From Candidatus Omnitrophota bacterium (GTDB lineage: Bacteria > Omnitrophota > Omnitrophia > Omnitrophales > Danuiimicrobiaceae): a DNA stretch of 9,797 nt. The notes beneath the pieces were generated by a model. It had not been told where the DNA came from, did no database searches, and saw only the letters and a list, made by a program, of their open reading frames with translations. The DNA lies in the NCBI GenBank assembly GCA_016206815.1, contig JACQQT010000059.1:1-9797 (forward strand), given 5' to 3'. The translations under genes and the position numbers were made by a program. Below, piece after piece: positions 1 through 6,845 of this stretch. Numbering within the stretch: the first letter of the stretch is position 1; the number at the start of each line of letters is the position of its first letter.

Positions 1-443
1 CCCGGAATTTGAATGAGCGGAAATGAATTCGCTTTGGCCAGCTGAGCCAATTCACCGCCGGAAGTAATCGCAAGAATCCGCGCACCGCGCTTCATCCCCT
101 CTCGAAATGAACTCAGCGTTTCTTCCGTATTCCCTGAGTAACTGCTGACTACCAAAAGCGTTTTCTCATCCACAAACTTGGGCAAGCGGTAGTGACGGTT
201 GATGAAAATAGGAACCGAGACATCATACGTTAAATACGAACGGATGAAGTCGGCTCCGATGGCTGAACCGCCTAAACCAGAAAAAACAATCTGAGAAATC
301 CCTTGCCCAAGATTTGGGTCTGGTGAAAAAGACCGGCCGATCGTCTCGGCTTCTTTCAACTGGCCCGCAAAATCACGAACCAACTGACGCATCTGTTTGG
401 GATCATTCTTTTCAACCGCTTCTTTCGTATCTAAAACGTTCAT
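1..443 (-). CDS. Bifunctional phosphoglucose/phosphomannose isomerase, N-terminal part (cut by window edge)
   Basis: This is the first 147 codons of a gene that runs off the left end of the window. The product should interconvert glucose 6-phosphate or mannose 6-phosphate with fructose 6-phosphate in the cytoplasm. The visible part is the first SIS (sugar isomerase) domain. It has a glycine-rich phosphate-sugar loop SGLGGSAIGADF at residues 55-66 and the SIS signature SSYSGNTEETL at residues 100-110. Both motifs match the archaeal/bacterial dual-specificity PGI/PMI family rather than classical Pgi or GmhA. The ATG at 441-443 follows the ptsI stop directly (TAA-ATG), and a GAGGGG stretch lies at 447-452, so translation is probably coupled to ptsI. 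The C-terminal half, which would carry the rest of the active site, is outside the window. Family assignment is confident; substrate range is from family knowledge. Confidence 0.85.
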   Translation of the reverse strand, partial: MNVLDTKEAVEKNDPKQMRQLVRDFAGQLKEAETIGRSFSPDPNLGQGISQIVFSGLGGSAIGADFIRSYLTYDVSVPIFINRHYRLPKFVDEKTLLVVSSYSGNTEETLSSFREGMKRGARILAITSGGELAQLAKANSFPLIQIP

Positions 444-2192
444 TTACCCCTCATAGAGTTCAGGAAGGATCGCCTTCAGTTTCAGTTCACAAAATCGCTT
501 AATTTCATCACCCGTATGAAACTCCATCGCACGTGCGGCAATTTCTTGTGCCTGTTTCAAGGTGACGGAACGAATGGCTTTCTTAATTTTAGGAAGTGCA
601 AAAGAACTCATACTGAGTTGATCAATCCCCAATCCCAACAGAAGGAGTGCCATGGCGGGATCGCCGGCCATTTCACCGCAAACACTCGTCCAGATTTTGG
701 CCTTTTTAGCATTGTCAATCGTATGATGAATCAGTTTCAAAATAGCCGGATGGGTCGGTTCGTAAAGATAAGCAATTTTTTCATTCACGCGATCCACGGC
801 TAGAGAATATTGGATCAAGTCATTGGTCCCAATCGAAAAAAAATCGGCTTCGCGTGCCAAGATGTCACTGGTTAAAGCGGCTGAAGGAATTTCAATCATC
901 GCACCCACTTCTATTTTTTCATCAAACGGAACCTTTTCCGAGCGCAGCTCACTTTTCACATCCTCCAAAATCTGATTCGCCTGTTTCAACTCAATGATGT
1001 TTGAGACCATCGGATACATCAGCTTTAAATTTCCATAATGACTTGCCTTGAGAATGGCGCGCAGTTGCGTTTTAAATACATCCGTGCGCGTTAAGCAAAA
1101 CCGGATCGCTCTCCACCCCATAAAAGGATTCATCTCCCGCGGGACCTCCAGAGACGATAAAAATTTGTCTCCGCCCAAATCCAATGTCCGGACGACAACC
1201 GCTTTAGGCGCGAGACGCTCCGCCACGTTGCGATACGCCTGGAACTGTTCTTCCTCGGAAGGAAGATCCGTTCGGTTCATGTAAAAATACTCGGTCCGGT
1301 AAAGGCCGATTCCTTCCGCCCCATGCGCAATCACCGAAGGAATCTCATCCGGAAACTCAATGTTTGCCGTCAACATCAGCCTGTGGCCGTCAAGCGTTTC
1401 GGCAACCAACGACTTCAATTTGTCGAGCTCGGTGACCAGCTCGTCAAACCGTTTCTCTTCCTTCCCGTAACGATCAATGGTGAGCGGATCAGGACTCACA
1501 ATCACCAAACCGCGATTTCCGTCAATCACAATCATCTCCCCGTTCGAAACTTCCCTGCTGATCCGATCAAGACCGACCACGGCGGGAATTTCCATCGAAC
1601 GTGCCATAATCGCCGTGTGTGAGGTCGGGCCTCCGATATCCGTGGCAAACGCAATGACATGTTGGCGGTCCATCATGGCAGTTTCGGACGGAGAAAGGTC
1701 GTGCGCAATTACGATCACATTTTCCTTTAACCGGACCAGAGAATCTTTCTTTTCCCCGCGAAGATTCTGAAGAATTCGGCGACCCACATCTTTAATGTCA
1801 GCCACCCGTTCTTTTAAATATTCATCGTTAATTTGAGCAAAAGCCTGGAAATAACGCTGGATCACGAGCGAAAAAGCGTACTCGGCAGTAACATGTTCTT
1901 CTTTGATTTTGGAAAACACATCTTCAATCAGGGTGCGGTCTTCTAAAATCAACAAATGCGCACTAAAAATATCGGACTGTTCGTAACCGAGATCTTGCGC
2001 AATCTTTTTGCGAATCCCGAATAATTCCGATCGCGTTTTGGTTAACGCTTCCTCAAATCGAATAATCTCTTTCGGAACGTTTTCGATTGAAATTTCGATC
2101 TTGGACACAGCAAAAAAATCTTCACTGTGCAGCACCAGCACTTTTCCAAATGCGACTCCCGGAGAAACCGGAATCCCGTGAAATGTTTCCAT
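444..2192 (-). CDS. ptsI: PTS enzyme I (phosphoenolpyruvate-protein phosphotransferase)
   Basis: Enzyme I takes phosphate from phosphoenolpyruvate on a histidine and passes it to HPr, starting the PTS relay in the cytoplasm. The 582-residue length is normal for EI (about 570-580). The N-terminal HPr-binding/phosphohistidine part has GGPTSHTAIMAR at residues 187-198, with His192 as the predicted phosphorylation site. The PEP-binding barrel shows GLYRTEY (296-302), RTLDLGGDK (335-343), NPFMGWRAIRF (355-365), EVGAMIEIPSAAL (428-440), GTNDLIQYSLAVDR (455-468) and the catalytic-cysteine motif CGEMAG (Cys505). There is no N-terminal GAF domain, so this is ordinary EI and not the nitrogen-PTS EI (PtsP). 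It starts 7 bases after the ptsH stop, without a strong Shine-Dalgarno, and is probably co-translated. The start fits the usual EI N-terminus (M-x3-H-G-I-P-x-S-P-G). Confidence 0.97.
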   Translation of the reverse strand: METFHGIPVSPGVAFGKVLVLHSEDFFAVSKIEISIENVPKEIIRFEEALTKTRSELFGIRKKIAQDLGYEQSDIFSAHLLILEDRTLIEDVFSKIKEEHVTAEYAFSLVIQRYFQAFAQINDEYLKERVADIKDVGRRILQNLRGEKKDSLVRLKENVIVIAHDLSPSETAMMDRQHVIAFATDIGGPTSHTAIMARSMEIPAVVGLDRISREVSNGEMIVIDGNRGLVIVSPDPLTIDRYGKEEKRFDELVTELDKLKSLVAETLDGHRLMLTANIEFPDEIPSVIAHGAEGIGLYRTEYFYMNRTDLPSEEEQFQAYRNVAERLAPKAVVVRTLDLGGDKFLSSLEVPREMNPFMGWRAIRFCLTRTDVFKTQLRAILKASHYGNLKLMYPMVSNIIELKQANQILEDVKSELRSEKVPFDEKIEVGAMIEIPSAALTSDILAREADFFSIGTNDLIQYSLAVDRVNEKIAYLYEPTHPAILKLIHHTIDNAKKAKIWTSVCGEMAGDPAMALLLLGLGIDQLSMSSFALPKIKKAIRSVTLKQAQEIAARAMEFHTGDEIKRFCELKLKAILPELYEG

Positions 2193-2199
2193 AGATGAT

Positions 2200-2484
2200 C
2201 TAGTCTTTCTCGCCGAAATTATTGTGAATCAGTTTCTCAATCTCAGCCATGGCTCGTACCGCATCCGGCCCTGCGATGTAAACGGTGAGATGGCTGCCGG
2301 GACCTGCCGCAAGCATCATCACCCCCATAATGGACTTGCCGTTTACTTTCTGCTTGCCTTTTTGAAGCGTAATTTCACTTTTAAACCGATTCGCCACTCG
2401 GACCAGCAATGCAGCGGGACGAGCATGCAGTCCTAATTTATTCCGAATCACGAATTTTTTTTCGACCCCTTTTTCCGTACTCAT
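2200..2484 (-). CDS. ptsH: Phosphocarrier protein HPr, with both His and regulatory Ser sites
   Basis: HPr is the small cytoplasmic phosphate carrier between EI and EIIA. At 94 residues it is slightly longer than the usual 85-90, because of about five extra N-terminal residues. The catalytic motif GLHARPA is at residues 18-24, so His20 corresponds to the classic His15. The regulatory motif VNGKSIMGVMML is at residues 47-58; Ser51 corresponds to Ser46, and the SIMGVM context is the one HprK recognises in Firmicutes. This fits hprK lying two genes upstream. The protein is therefore HPr proper and not NPr. The start is 7 bases after the yvcK stop, and ptsI follows 7 bases after its own stop, so the three genes are surely one transcript. 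Whether Ser phosphorylation dominates here is inference. Confidence 0.96.
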   Translation of the reverse strand: MSTEKGVEKKFVIRNKLGLHARPAALLVRVANRFKSEITLQKGKQKVNGKSIMGVMMLAAGPGSHLTVYIAGPDAVRAMAEIEKLIHNNFGEKD

Positions 2485-2491
2485 TGATCCG

Positions 2492-3739
2492 TTATCGCCT
2501 CAACACTTCAAAGTATTGATCCACAATCCGCTTGGCCAACTTTGCTGAATCGTGACGAACCTGATTATCGATTTTTAAAATTTCACCGCCTACGACTTCG
2601 TAACCTTGTTCTTGAATTTTCGCAATGTCCAATTCGACCGGAAACGAATGGGTCTCGCGATAGCGGTCTAAAACCGATTTTGGAATCTCCTCCGTATTGA
2701 CAAAACAGGCATCGGCAATCCCGGCGTTCGTGTGATTAATCAAAACACGCAGGTGGTCATGCGCGCTATAACCTTCTGTTTCTCCCGGTTGTGTCATGGC
2801 GTTGATGATAAAAACCTTGTATGCATCGGACTCCAATACCGAATTGACAATATCCTTAATCAGTAAATTCGGAATGATGCTCGTGTAAAGACTGCCGGGC
2901 CCCATCACAATCAAATCTGCGTTTTGAATCGCCTCAACCGCCTCATCGGTCGCCCCGCAGTTACTGGGCCTGAGCGAAATCCGTTTGAGCGGCTTTTTCA
3001 AATCCGTAATCCGCGTCTCTCCTTCCTGAACGGTTCCGTCGGTAAACTCGCCCACCAAGGTCACCTTATCAAGTGTCGAAGGAAGCACTCTTCCGCGAAT
3101 GGCAAGCACTTTACTGGATTCGCGAATGGCTTTTTCAAAATCGCCCGTCACCATGGAGAGCGCCGTAATAAACAAGTTGCCGAAACTGTGCCCTTTCAGG
3201 CCTTCGCCCTCTTCGAACCGATACTGAAAAAGATTGCGAATGAGAGGCTCGGCGTCTGCCAAGGCGACTAAACAATTCCGAATATCACCCGGAGGCAAAA
3301 TGTCCAGTTCATCCCGCAACCGGCCCGAACTTCCTCCGGTATCCGTCACGGTCACAATCGCCGTAATGTTATTGGTATAAGCCTTGATCCCTGAAAGCAA
3401 AACGCTCAAACCCGTTCCGCCGCCGATGGCCACTACCCGAGGTCCCCGCTGAAGGAAATCCCGCTTGCGGCTTTGATACACGATGCTGGCCAGATCTTCC
3501 GGCGGTTCCGGCATCAAAGCTCTTACGAATATCCGCACGATATTTTTGAGCGCCGTATAAACCAAAAAAATTCCGAACACTAAAAAAGCGGTGGCAATAC
3601 TCGCCAAAAGAACGCTGTGCTGCGACATGGTTTTCACTGCGGAAAGACCCACAATGACCATAATGCCGAGGCCAAAAGCAGATAAAACCACCCATCGTTT
3701 AATCCCGATGCCGGGATAAAGCCACCTGAAAAACTTCAT
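2492..3739 (-). CDS. yvcK: YvcK/GlmR-type gluconeogenesis factor (CofD-like) with N-terminal membrane anchor
   Basis: The protein belongs to the YvcK family, which in Bacillus is needed for growth and cell shape on gluconeogenic carbon, binds UDP-GlcNAc and, as GlmR, is reported to stimulate GlmS. Its fold is related to the LPPG transferase CofD. The core begins near residue 100. It carries the nucleotide-sugar loop VVAIGGGTGLSVLLSGIK (102-119), TDTGGSSGRLRDE (132-144), LPPGDIRNCL (148-157), LKGHSFGNLF (181-190) and MGPGSLYTSIIPNLL (279-293). About 98 residues precede the core. They contain two hydrophobic segments, near residues 15-36 and 42-62, so the core should be tethered to the inner membrane. 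Bacillus YvcK (about 317 residues) lacks these. The start is 3 bases after the hprK stop, with AGAGG a little far upstream. A CofD enzyme is unlikely because no F420 genes are nearby. Confidence 0.93.
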   Translation of the reverse strand: MKFFRWLYPGIGIKRWVVLSAFGLGIMVIVGLSAVKTMSQHSVLLASIATAFLVFGIFLVYTALKNIVRIFVRALMPEPPEDLASIVYQSRKRDFLQRGPRVVAIGGGTGLSVLLSGIKAYTNNITAIVTVTDTGGSSGRLRDELDILPPGDIRNCLVALADAEPLIRNLFQYRFEEGEGLKGHSFGNLFITALSMVTGDFEKAIRESSKVLAIRGRVLPSTLDKVTLVGEFTDGTVQEGETRITDLKKPLKRISLRPSNCGATDEAVEAIQNADLIVMGPGSLYTSIIPNLLIKDIVNSVLESDAYKVFIINAMTQPGETEGYSAHDHLRVLINHTNAGIADACFVNTEEIPKSVLDRYRETHSFPVELDIAKIQEQGYEVVGGEILKIDNQVRHDSAKLAKRIVDQYFEVLRR

Positions 3740-3742
3740 CCC

Positions 3743-4693
3743 TTAATCAACCTCTTGTTCCTGCACTGACGAATGCATCGTCTGAATTAACTTTTGATTA
3801 AACTCTTTGGCAGGACGGCCTCCCATGAGATTCAACCGTCTCGTGAGTGCCGCAGTTTCAACCAAGATAGGAATGTTGCGGCCCGGCCGAACGGGGATGA
3901 TCAAATGCGGAATCCCGATTCCCAAAAGCTTGTAGGTACGGTCTTCCAGCCCGAGGCGTTCATACTCACGTTCTTTTTTCCAATGTTCAAGCGAAACCGC
4001 TAACGTAATCCGTTTTTGATTTAAAACGGCACCGACTCCGAAAATAGAACGAACGTCAATGATGCCGAGCCCGCGAATCTCCATATGATGACCGAGAACT
4101 GGATTGGCTCTTCCCATCAAGAGACGCCCTTCCGCTCTAATTTCAACCATATCATCCGCAACCAGCCGATGTCCCCGTTCCACGAGCTCCAAAGCACACT
4201 CGGATTTCCCCACTCCGCTTTTCCCCAACAATAAAATACCGACCCCGTACACATCCACCAAGGTCGCATGCAAACTGGTTTCGGGCGCTCCGGCTCGTTC
4301 TACATAAACGGTAACCTGGCTTGCCACTCGAGCCGTTCTGAACGGAGAACGAAAAACGGGAATTCCGGATCGGATCGATTGTTCTAAAAAGTCCTTTGAT
4401 ACGCTCTGCTGCTTGGCAACGACAATGCAAGGAATGCGGTATGAAAAAAAACGTTTCAAATTCGTTTCTCTGGAGCGTCCTTTTAATTGATTCAGAAAAC
4501 GGATTTCGGTTTTGCCGAGAATCTGAACGCAATCAAAAGCAAAATAGTCATAAAAACCCGAAAAAGCCAGCCCGGGTCTATGAATTTCGGGGGAATGTAT
4601 TTTCCGGGTCAAAGGAACCGCAGGGGTTAACAAAACCAGTTTGAGCTGGTCTTTCATCCCATTAAATAGATCTTGAACGGAAAGATAAGGCAT
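3743..4693 (-). CDS. hprK: HPr kinase/phosphorylase
   Basis: HprK phosphorylates HPr on its regulatory serine with ATP or pyrophosphate and reverses this by phosphorolysis. The 316-residue length is typical. Residues 1 to about 130 form the HprK N-terminal domain (QILGKTEIRFLNQL at 57-70). The catalytic domain has a histidine in LHATLVDVYG (His142), Walker A GKSGVGKS at 157-164, VADD (Asp180/Asp181), the family signature MEIRGLGIIDV (204-214), an arginine in YERLG (Arg246) and PVRPGRN (267-273). Full motif conservation argues for an active bifunctional enzyme rather than the shortened kinase-only forms of some alphaproteobacteria. The start lies 31 bases after the ptsN stop and has no recognisable Shine-Dalgarno. 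It is chosen because the N-terminal SVQDLF segment fits the family; Met13 is the next ATG and has no better site. The substrate HPr is encoded two genes downstream. Confidence 0.96.
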   Translation of the reverse strand: MPYLSVQDLFNGMKDQLKLVLLTPAVPLTRKIHSPEIHRPGLAFSGFYDYFAFDCVQILGKTEIRFLNQLKGRSRETNLKRFFSYRIPCIVVAKQQSVSKDFLEQSIRSGIPVFRSPFRTARVASQVTVYVERAGAPETSLHATLVDVYGVGILLLGKSGVGKSECALELVERGHRLVADDMVEIRAEGRLLMGRANPVLGHHMEIRGLGIIDVRSIFGVGAVLNQKRITLAVSLEHWKKEREYERLGLEDRTYKLLGIGIPHLIIPVRPGRNIPILVETAALTRRLNLMGGRPAKEFNQKLIQTMHSSVQEQEVD

Positions 4694-4724
4694 GATTTGC
4701 GCGCGTTTTGAAAGCGGCCGATAC

Positions 4725-5189
4725 TTAGTGCTTTTTTTCTTCTTCGGTTTTGATTAAGTTGAAAACTTCTTCTTCGGTCTTGCACTTCCGGATCAGTTCG
4801 CAGAAATACGTATCTCGAAGGAGACGCGAAATCTGAGCCAATGCTTTAAGATGCGGCCCGGCCGTTGCCTTCGGGGCGACCAGAAGGAAAAAAATGTAAA
4901 CCGGTTCTCCGTCCAGCGCATCGAAGTTGACGCCATTTTTGCTAATGCCCAGAACAGCCACCAAACGGTTGACCTTGTCCGTTTTGCCGTGTGGAATGGC
5001 AATCCCCTGGCCGATCCCGGTCGATCCCAAATTTTCCCGTTCAATCAAAGCTTTCACGATGGCTTTCTGGTCTCCAATGTCTTCCACCTTCGCTAAAATA
5101 CCCACCAGCTCTTTTAACGTTTCTTCCTTGGTGGTCGTCGCTAAACCAATTTTGATTGCTTTTTTATCCAACACTTCAGAAATCTTCAT
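4725..5189 (-). CDS. ptsN: PTS EIIA type-2 domain protein (PtsN/EIIA-Ntr-like)
   Basis: This is a stand-alone 154-residue EIIA of the fructose/mannitol/nitrogen type, which receives phosphate from HPr in the cytoplasm. The active-site motif GIGQGIAIPHGK at residues 58-69 places the phospho-histidine at His67. The segment TAGPHLKALAQISRLL (109-124) is also typical of the family. The protein has no fused EIIB or EIIC, and no such gene is adjacent. It sits directly downstream of lptB, close to the lptB-rpoN-hpf-ptsN order of proteobacteria but without rpoN and hpf. That context favours a regulatory EIIA-Ntr role over fructose uptake. The start has a strong Shine-Dalgarno (GGAGGAG, 7-base spacing). 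The gene symbol follows context; a carbohydrate-specific EIIA cannot be excluded from the sequence alone. Confidence 0.9.
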   Translation of the reverse strand: MKISEVLDKKAIKIGLATTTKEETLKELVGILAKVEDIGDQKAIVKALIERENLGSTGIGQGIAIPHGKTDKVNRLVAVLGISKNGVNFDALDGEPVYIFFLLVAPKATAGPHLKALAQISRLLRDTYFCELIRKCKTEEEVFNLIKTEEEKKH

Positions 5190-5196
5190 TCAAGCT

Positions 5197-5203
5197 CTCC
5201 TCC
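5197..5203 (-). promoter_or_regulatory. Ribosome binding site of ptsN
   Basis: The minus strand reads GGAGGAG 7 bases before the ptsN ATG (5187-5189). It occupies the 31-base gap after lptB, which is where the envelope genes give way to the phosphorelay genes. This gap is too short for a full promoter plus leader; any promoter serving the left half would have to lie inside lptB. Confidence 0.75.
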
Positions 5204-5220
5204 GTCCTAGTTAAGATTGA

Positions 5221-5946
5221 CTAAGCCAAAACGAAACGTTCTCCCAAATAAATTTCTCTGGCCTTCTTATCCGTCGACAAAAAGCGCGAGGTTCCGGACA
5301 CTTCAATTTTGCCGTCGCACATGATGTAAGCGCGGTCTGTAATCGACAAGGTTTCGCGTACGCTGTGGTCCGTCAATAAAATGCTGAGGCCCTGTGACTT
5401 TAACTTTTGAAGAATTTTCTGAACTTCAAACACCGCGATCGGATCCACGCCGCTGAAAGGCTCATCCAGCAAAATGAGGGAGGGGTTCGTCACCAAAGCG
5501 CGCGTGATCTCAAGCCGCCTTCTCTCTCCGCCGGACAAGGTGTACGCTTTATTTTTAGCCAGATAAGCAATGTCCAACTCTTCTAAAAGGCGTTCCAGGC
5601 GCTTTCTTCTTTCCGTCCGCGGAATGTCAAGGGTTTCTAAAATCGCCATGATGTTCTCTTCGACCGTCAACTTTCGAAAAATCGAAGGTTCTTGCGACAA
5701 ATAACCCATCCCCATGCGGGAGCGGCGGTACATGGGAAGGCCGGTCACTTCTTCTCCCCGAAACAAAATTTTGCCTTCATCCGGTTTAATCACGCCGACC
5801 ACCATATAAAAAGTGGTGGTTTTGCCGGCTCCGTTGGGCCCGAGCAGCCCCACGATCTCACCGCGTGAAATCTGGACCGAAACCTGATTGGCCACACACC
5901 GGCCCCGATAACTTTTAGTGAGTCCCTTCGTCTCCAGTAAATGCAT
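5221..5946 (-). CDS. lptB: LPS export ABC transporter ATPase LptB
   Basis: LptB is the cytoplasmic ATPase that powers extraction of lipopolysaccharide from the inner membrane by LptFG and its passage to the LptC/LptA bridge. The 241 residues match the family exactly. Visible motifs are Walker A GPNGAGKT (36-43), Q-loop glutamine Gln85 in YLSQEPSIF, signature LSGGERRR (137-144), Walker B LILLDE with Glu162, and the H-loop His194 in LLTDHSVRET. The GMGYLSQEPSIFRKLTVEENI segment and DHSVRETL are specific to LptB among ABC ATPases. The start codon lies 11 bases after the lptC stop. GAGGT overlaps that stop, which suggests coupled translation. The transmembrane partners LptF and LptG are not in this window and must be encoded elsewhere. 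Confidence 0.97.
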   Translation of the reverse strand: MHLLETKGLTKSYRGRCVANQVSVQISRGEIVGLLGPNGAGKTTTFYMVVGVIKPDEGKILFRGEEVTGLPMYRRSRMGMGYLSQEPSIFRKLTVEENIMAILETLDIPRTERRKRLERLLEELDIAYLAKNKAYTLSGGERRRLEITRALVTNPSLILLDEPFSGVDPIAVFEVQKILQKLKSQGLSILLTDHSVRETLSITDRAYIMCDGKIEVSGTSRFLSTDKKAREIYLGERFVLA

Positions 5947-5954
5947 GAATTTTT

Positions 5955-5959
5955 ACCTC
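5955..5959 (-). promoter_or_regulatory. Ribosome binding site of lptB overlapping the lptC stop
   Basis: The minus strand reads GAGGT 8 bases before the lptB ATG (5944-5946). Its first two bases are part of the lptC stop codon TGA, so ribosomes ending lptC are placed directly on the lptB start region. This fits balanced production of two parts of one transporter. Confidence 0.7.
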
Positions 5960-6845
5960 AAAATAATGAATCGTTAAAATCCGATTCGCTCGAACGATAC
6001 TGAGCTTCCACATCTCCGCCCAATACCATCCGCCCTTCATTTGCCAAATAAACGGCGTTGTCGCTATAGGTGGTATTTCCTTCTTTGCTCACAATGATCA
6101 CATTGCCGCGGGCAATAATTTTCCAAACGCGGCGGGAATCTTTGTCGTATAACACATCCATATAATCCGCGGTCAGCGTCCCGCGGTCGTGACGGGCAAC
6201 GACGTTTTGAGAAAAGTGTGCGATATTGCGTTTGTAATCAATTTCAAGCGGGCCGTCGGAAGTAATGATGGTAGGTGTTTTCGCCTCCGAATCCGGATCT
6301 TGCACCACGACGGTGACGTTCTTTTTAAAGGTCACCTGGTTCAATTGGGAATCACTGGCGGCACCCGTGCCTTCGATATTAATATTATCCTTTTTCACCT
6401 TGGCATCCGCGTCGGTTTCCAGACGCTTATCATCCGGATGGATTTGTAACTCATCCGTCATCAAGCGAGCGCCGTTTTCGGTCGTCGCCACCACATTATT
6501 GCGGAGGTGAATGTCGCTGGTCGACCGGTTGAGCGACCCTTGATCCGCGGTAATCGTCACAGGCGACTCCTCCGCATAGGCTTTTGCAATGACATTGATC
6601 AGAGCAACATTTTGAGAAAAAATATCCGCGGAGTCCCCTTCAATTTCCAGTTCCTTAGTCCCATGATCGGTATACTTGGAAAATGAAAAACTATAAACCC
6701 GTTGAGCCACCTCGGCTTTTTCTTCAGAGGCACCGCTCTTCCAAAATTTTGCATCGTGCTGAAAATGAAACCACATTTTCCATTGAATGAGTGCAATATA
6801 GGCCAGCACCAACACGATTGAGACGAGAACGAATTTCCGAATCAT
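5958..6845 (-). CDS. lptC: LPS export periplasmic protein LptC with LptA/OstA-like C-terminal part
   Basis: The 295-residue protein has one N-terminal membrane helix (about residues 5-22) with no lipobox or obvious cleavage site. The rest is a beta-rich periplasmic region. Residues about 50-182 look like LptC: spaced strands, ADQGSLNRSTSDIHLRNNV (100-118), GARLMTDELQ (125-134) and a late strand VTFKKNVTVVV (171-181). Residues about 190-283 resemble LptA/OstA repeats: ITSDGPLEIDYKRNIAHFSQNV, LTADYMDVLYD, ARGNVIIV and AVYLANEGRMVLGGDV. E. coli LptC is about 191 residues, so the extra roughly 100 residues appear to be a fused partial LptA. No separate lptA lies between this gene and lptB, where it normally sits. 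The likely role is to carry LPS from LptFG towards the outer membrane. The start overlaps the acyltransferase stop as ATGA with an AGGAGGT site. Domain boundaries are read by eye and approximate. Confidence 0.85.
   Translation of the reverse strand: MIRKFVLVSIVLVLAYIALIQWKMWFHFQHDAKFWKSGASEEKAEVAQRVYSFSFSKYTDHGTKELEIEGDSADIFSQNVALINVIAKAYAEESPVTITADQGSLNRSTSDIHLRNNVVATTENGARLMTDELQIHPDDKRLETDADAKVKKDNINIEGTGAASDSQLNQVTFKKNVTVVVQDPDSEAKTPTIITSDGPLEIDYKRNIAHFSQNVVARHDRGTLTADYMDVLYDKDSRRVWKIIARGNVIIVSKEGNTTYSDNAVYLANEGRMVLGGDVEAQYRSSESDFNDSLF

Noticed and set aside
444..2192. Nitrogen-PTS enzyme I (PtsP)
   Set aside because: The protein starts directly with the EI N-terminal motif and lacks the N-terminal GAF domain of PtsP.
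2492..3739. CofD (2-phospho-L-lactate transferase, F420 synthesis) as an alternative for yvcK
   Set aside because: The GGGTGL and TDTGGSSGRLR motifs are shared by both families, but the LPPGDIRNCL and GHSFGNL segments and the hprK/ptsH neighbours fit YvcK, and no F420 genes are nearby.
4152..4532. A 126-codon minus-strand open frame inside hprK in another frame
   Set aside because: HprK motifs run intact through the whole region in the main frame; the second frame encodes a low-complexity Arg/Ser-rich product with no recognisable domain.
5190..5220. Internal promoter or terminator between lptB and ptsN
   Set aside because: The 31 bases contain a ribosome binding site but no hairpin followed by a T-run and no recognisable -35/-10 pair at proper spacing.
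6842..6845. Possible frameshift joining the acyltransferase and lptC
   Set aside because: The ATGA overlap comes with a strong AGGAGGT site, and both proteins have normal, complete ends, so this is ordinary translational coupling.
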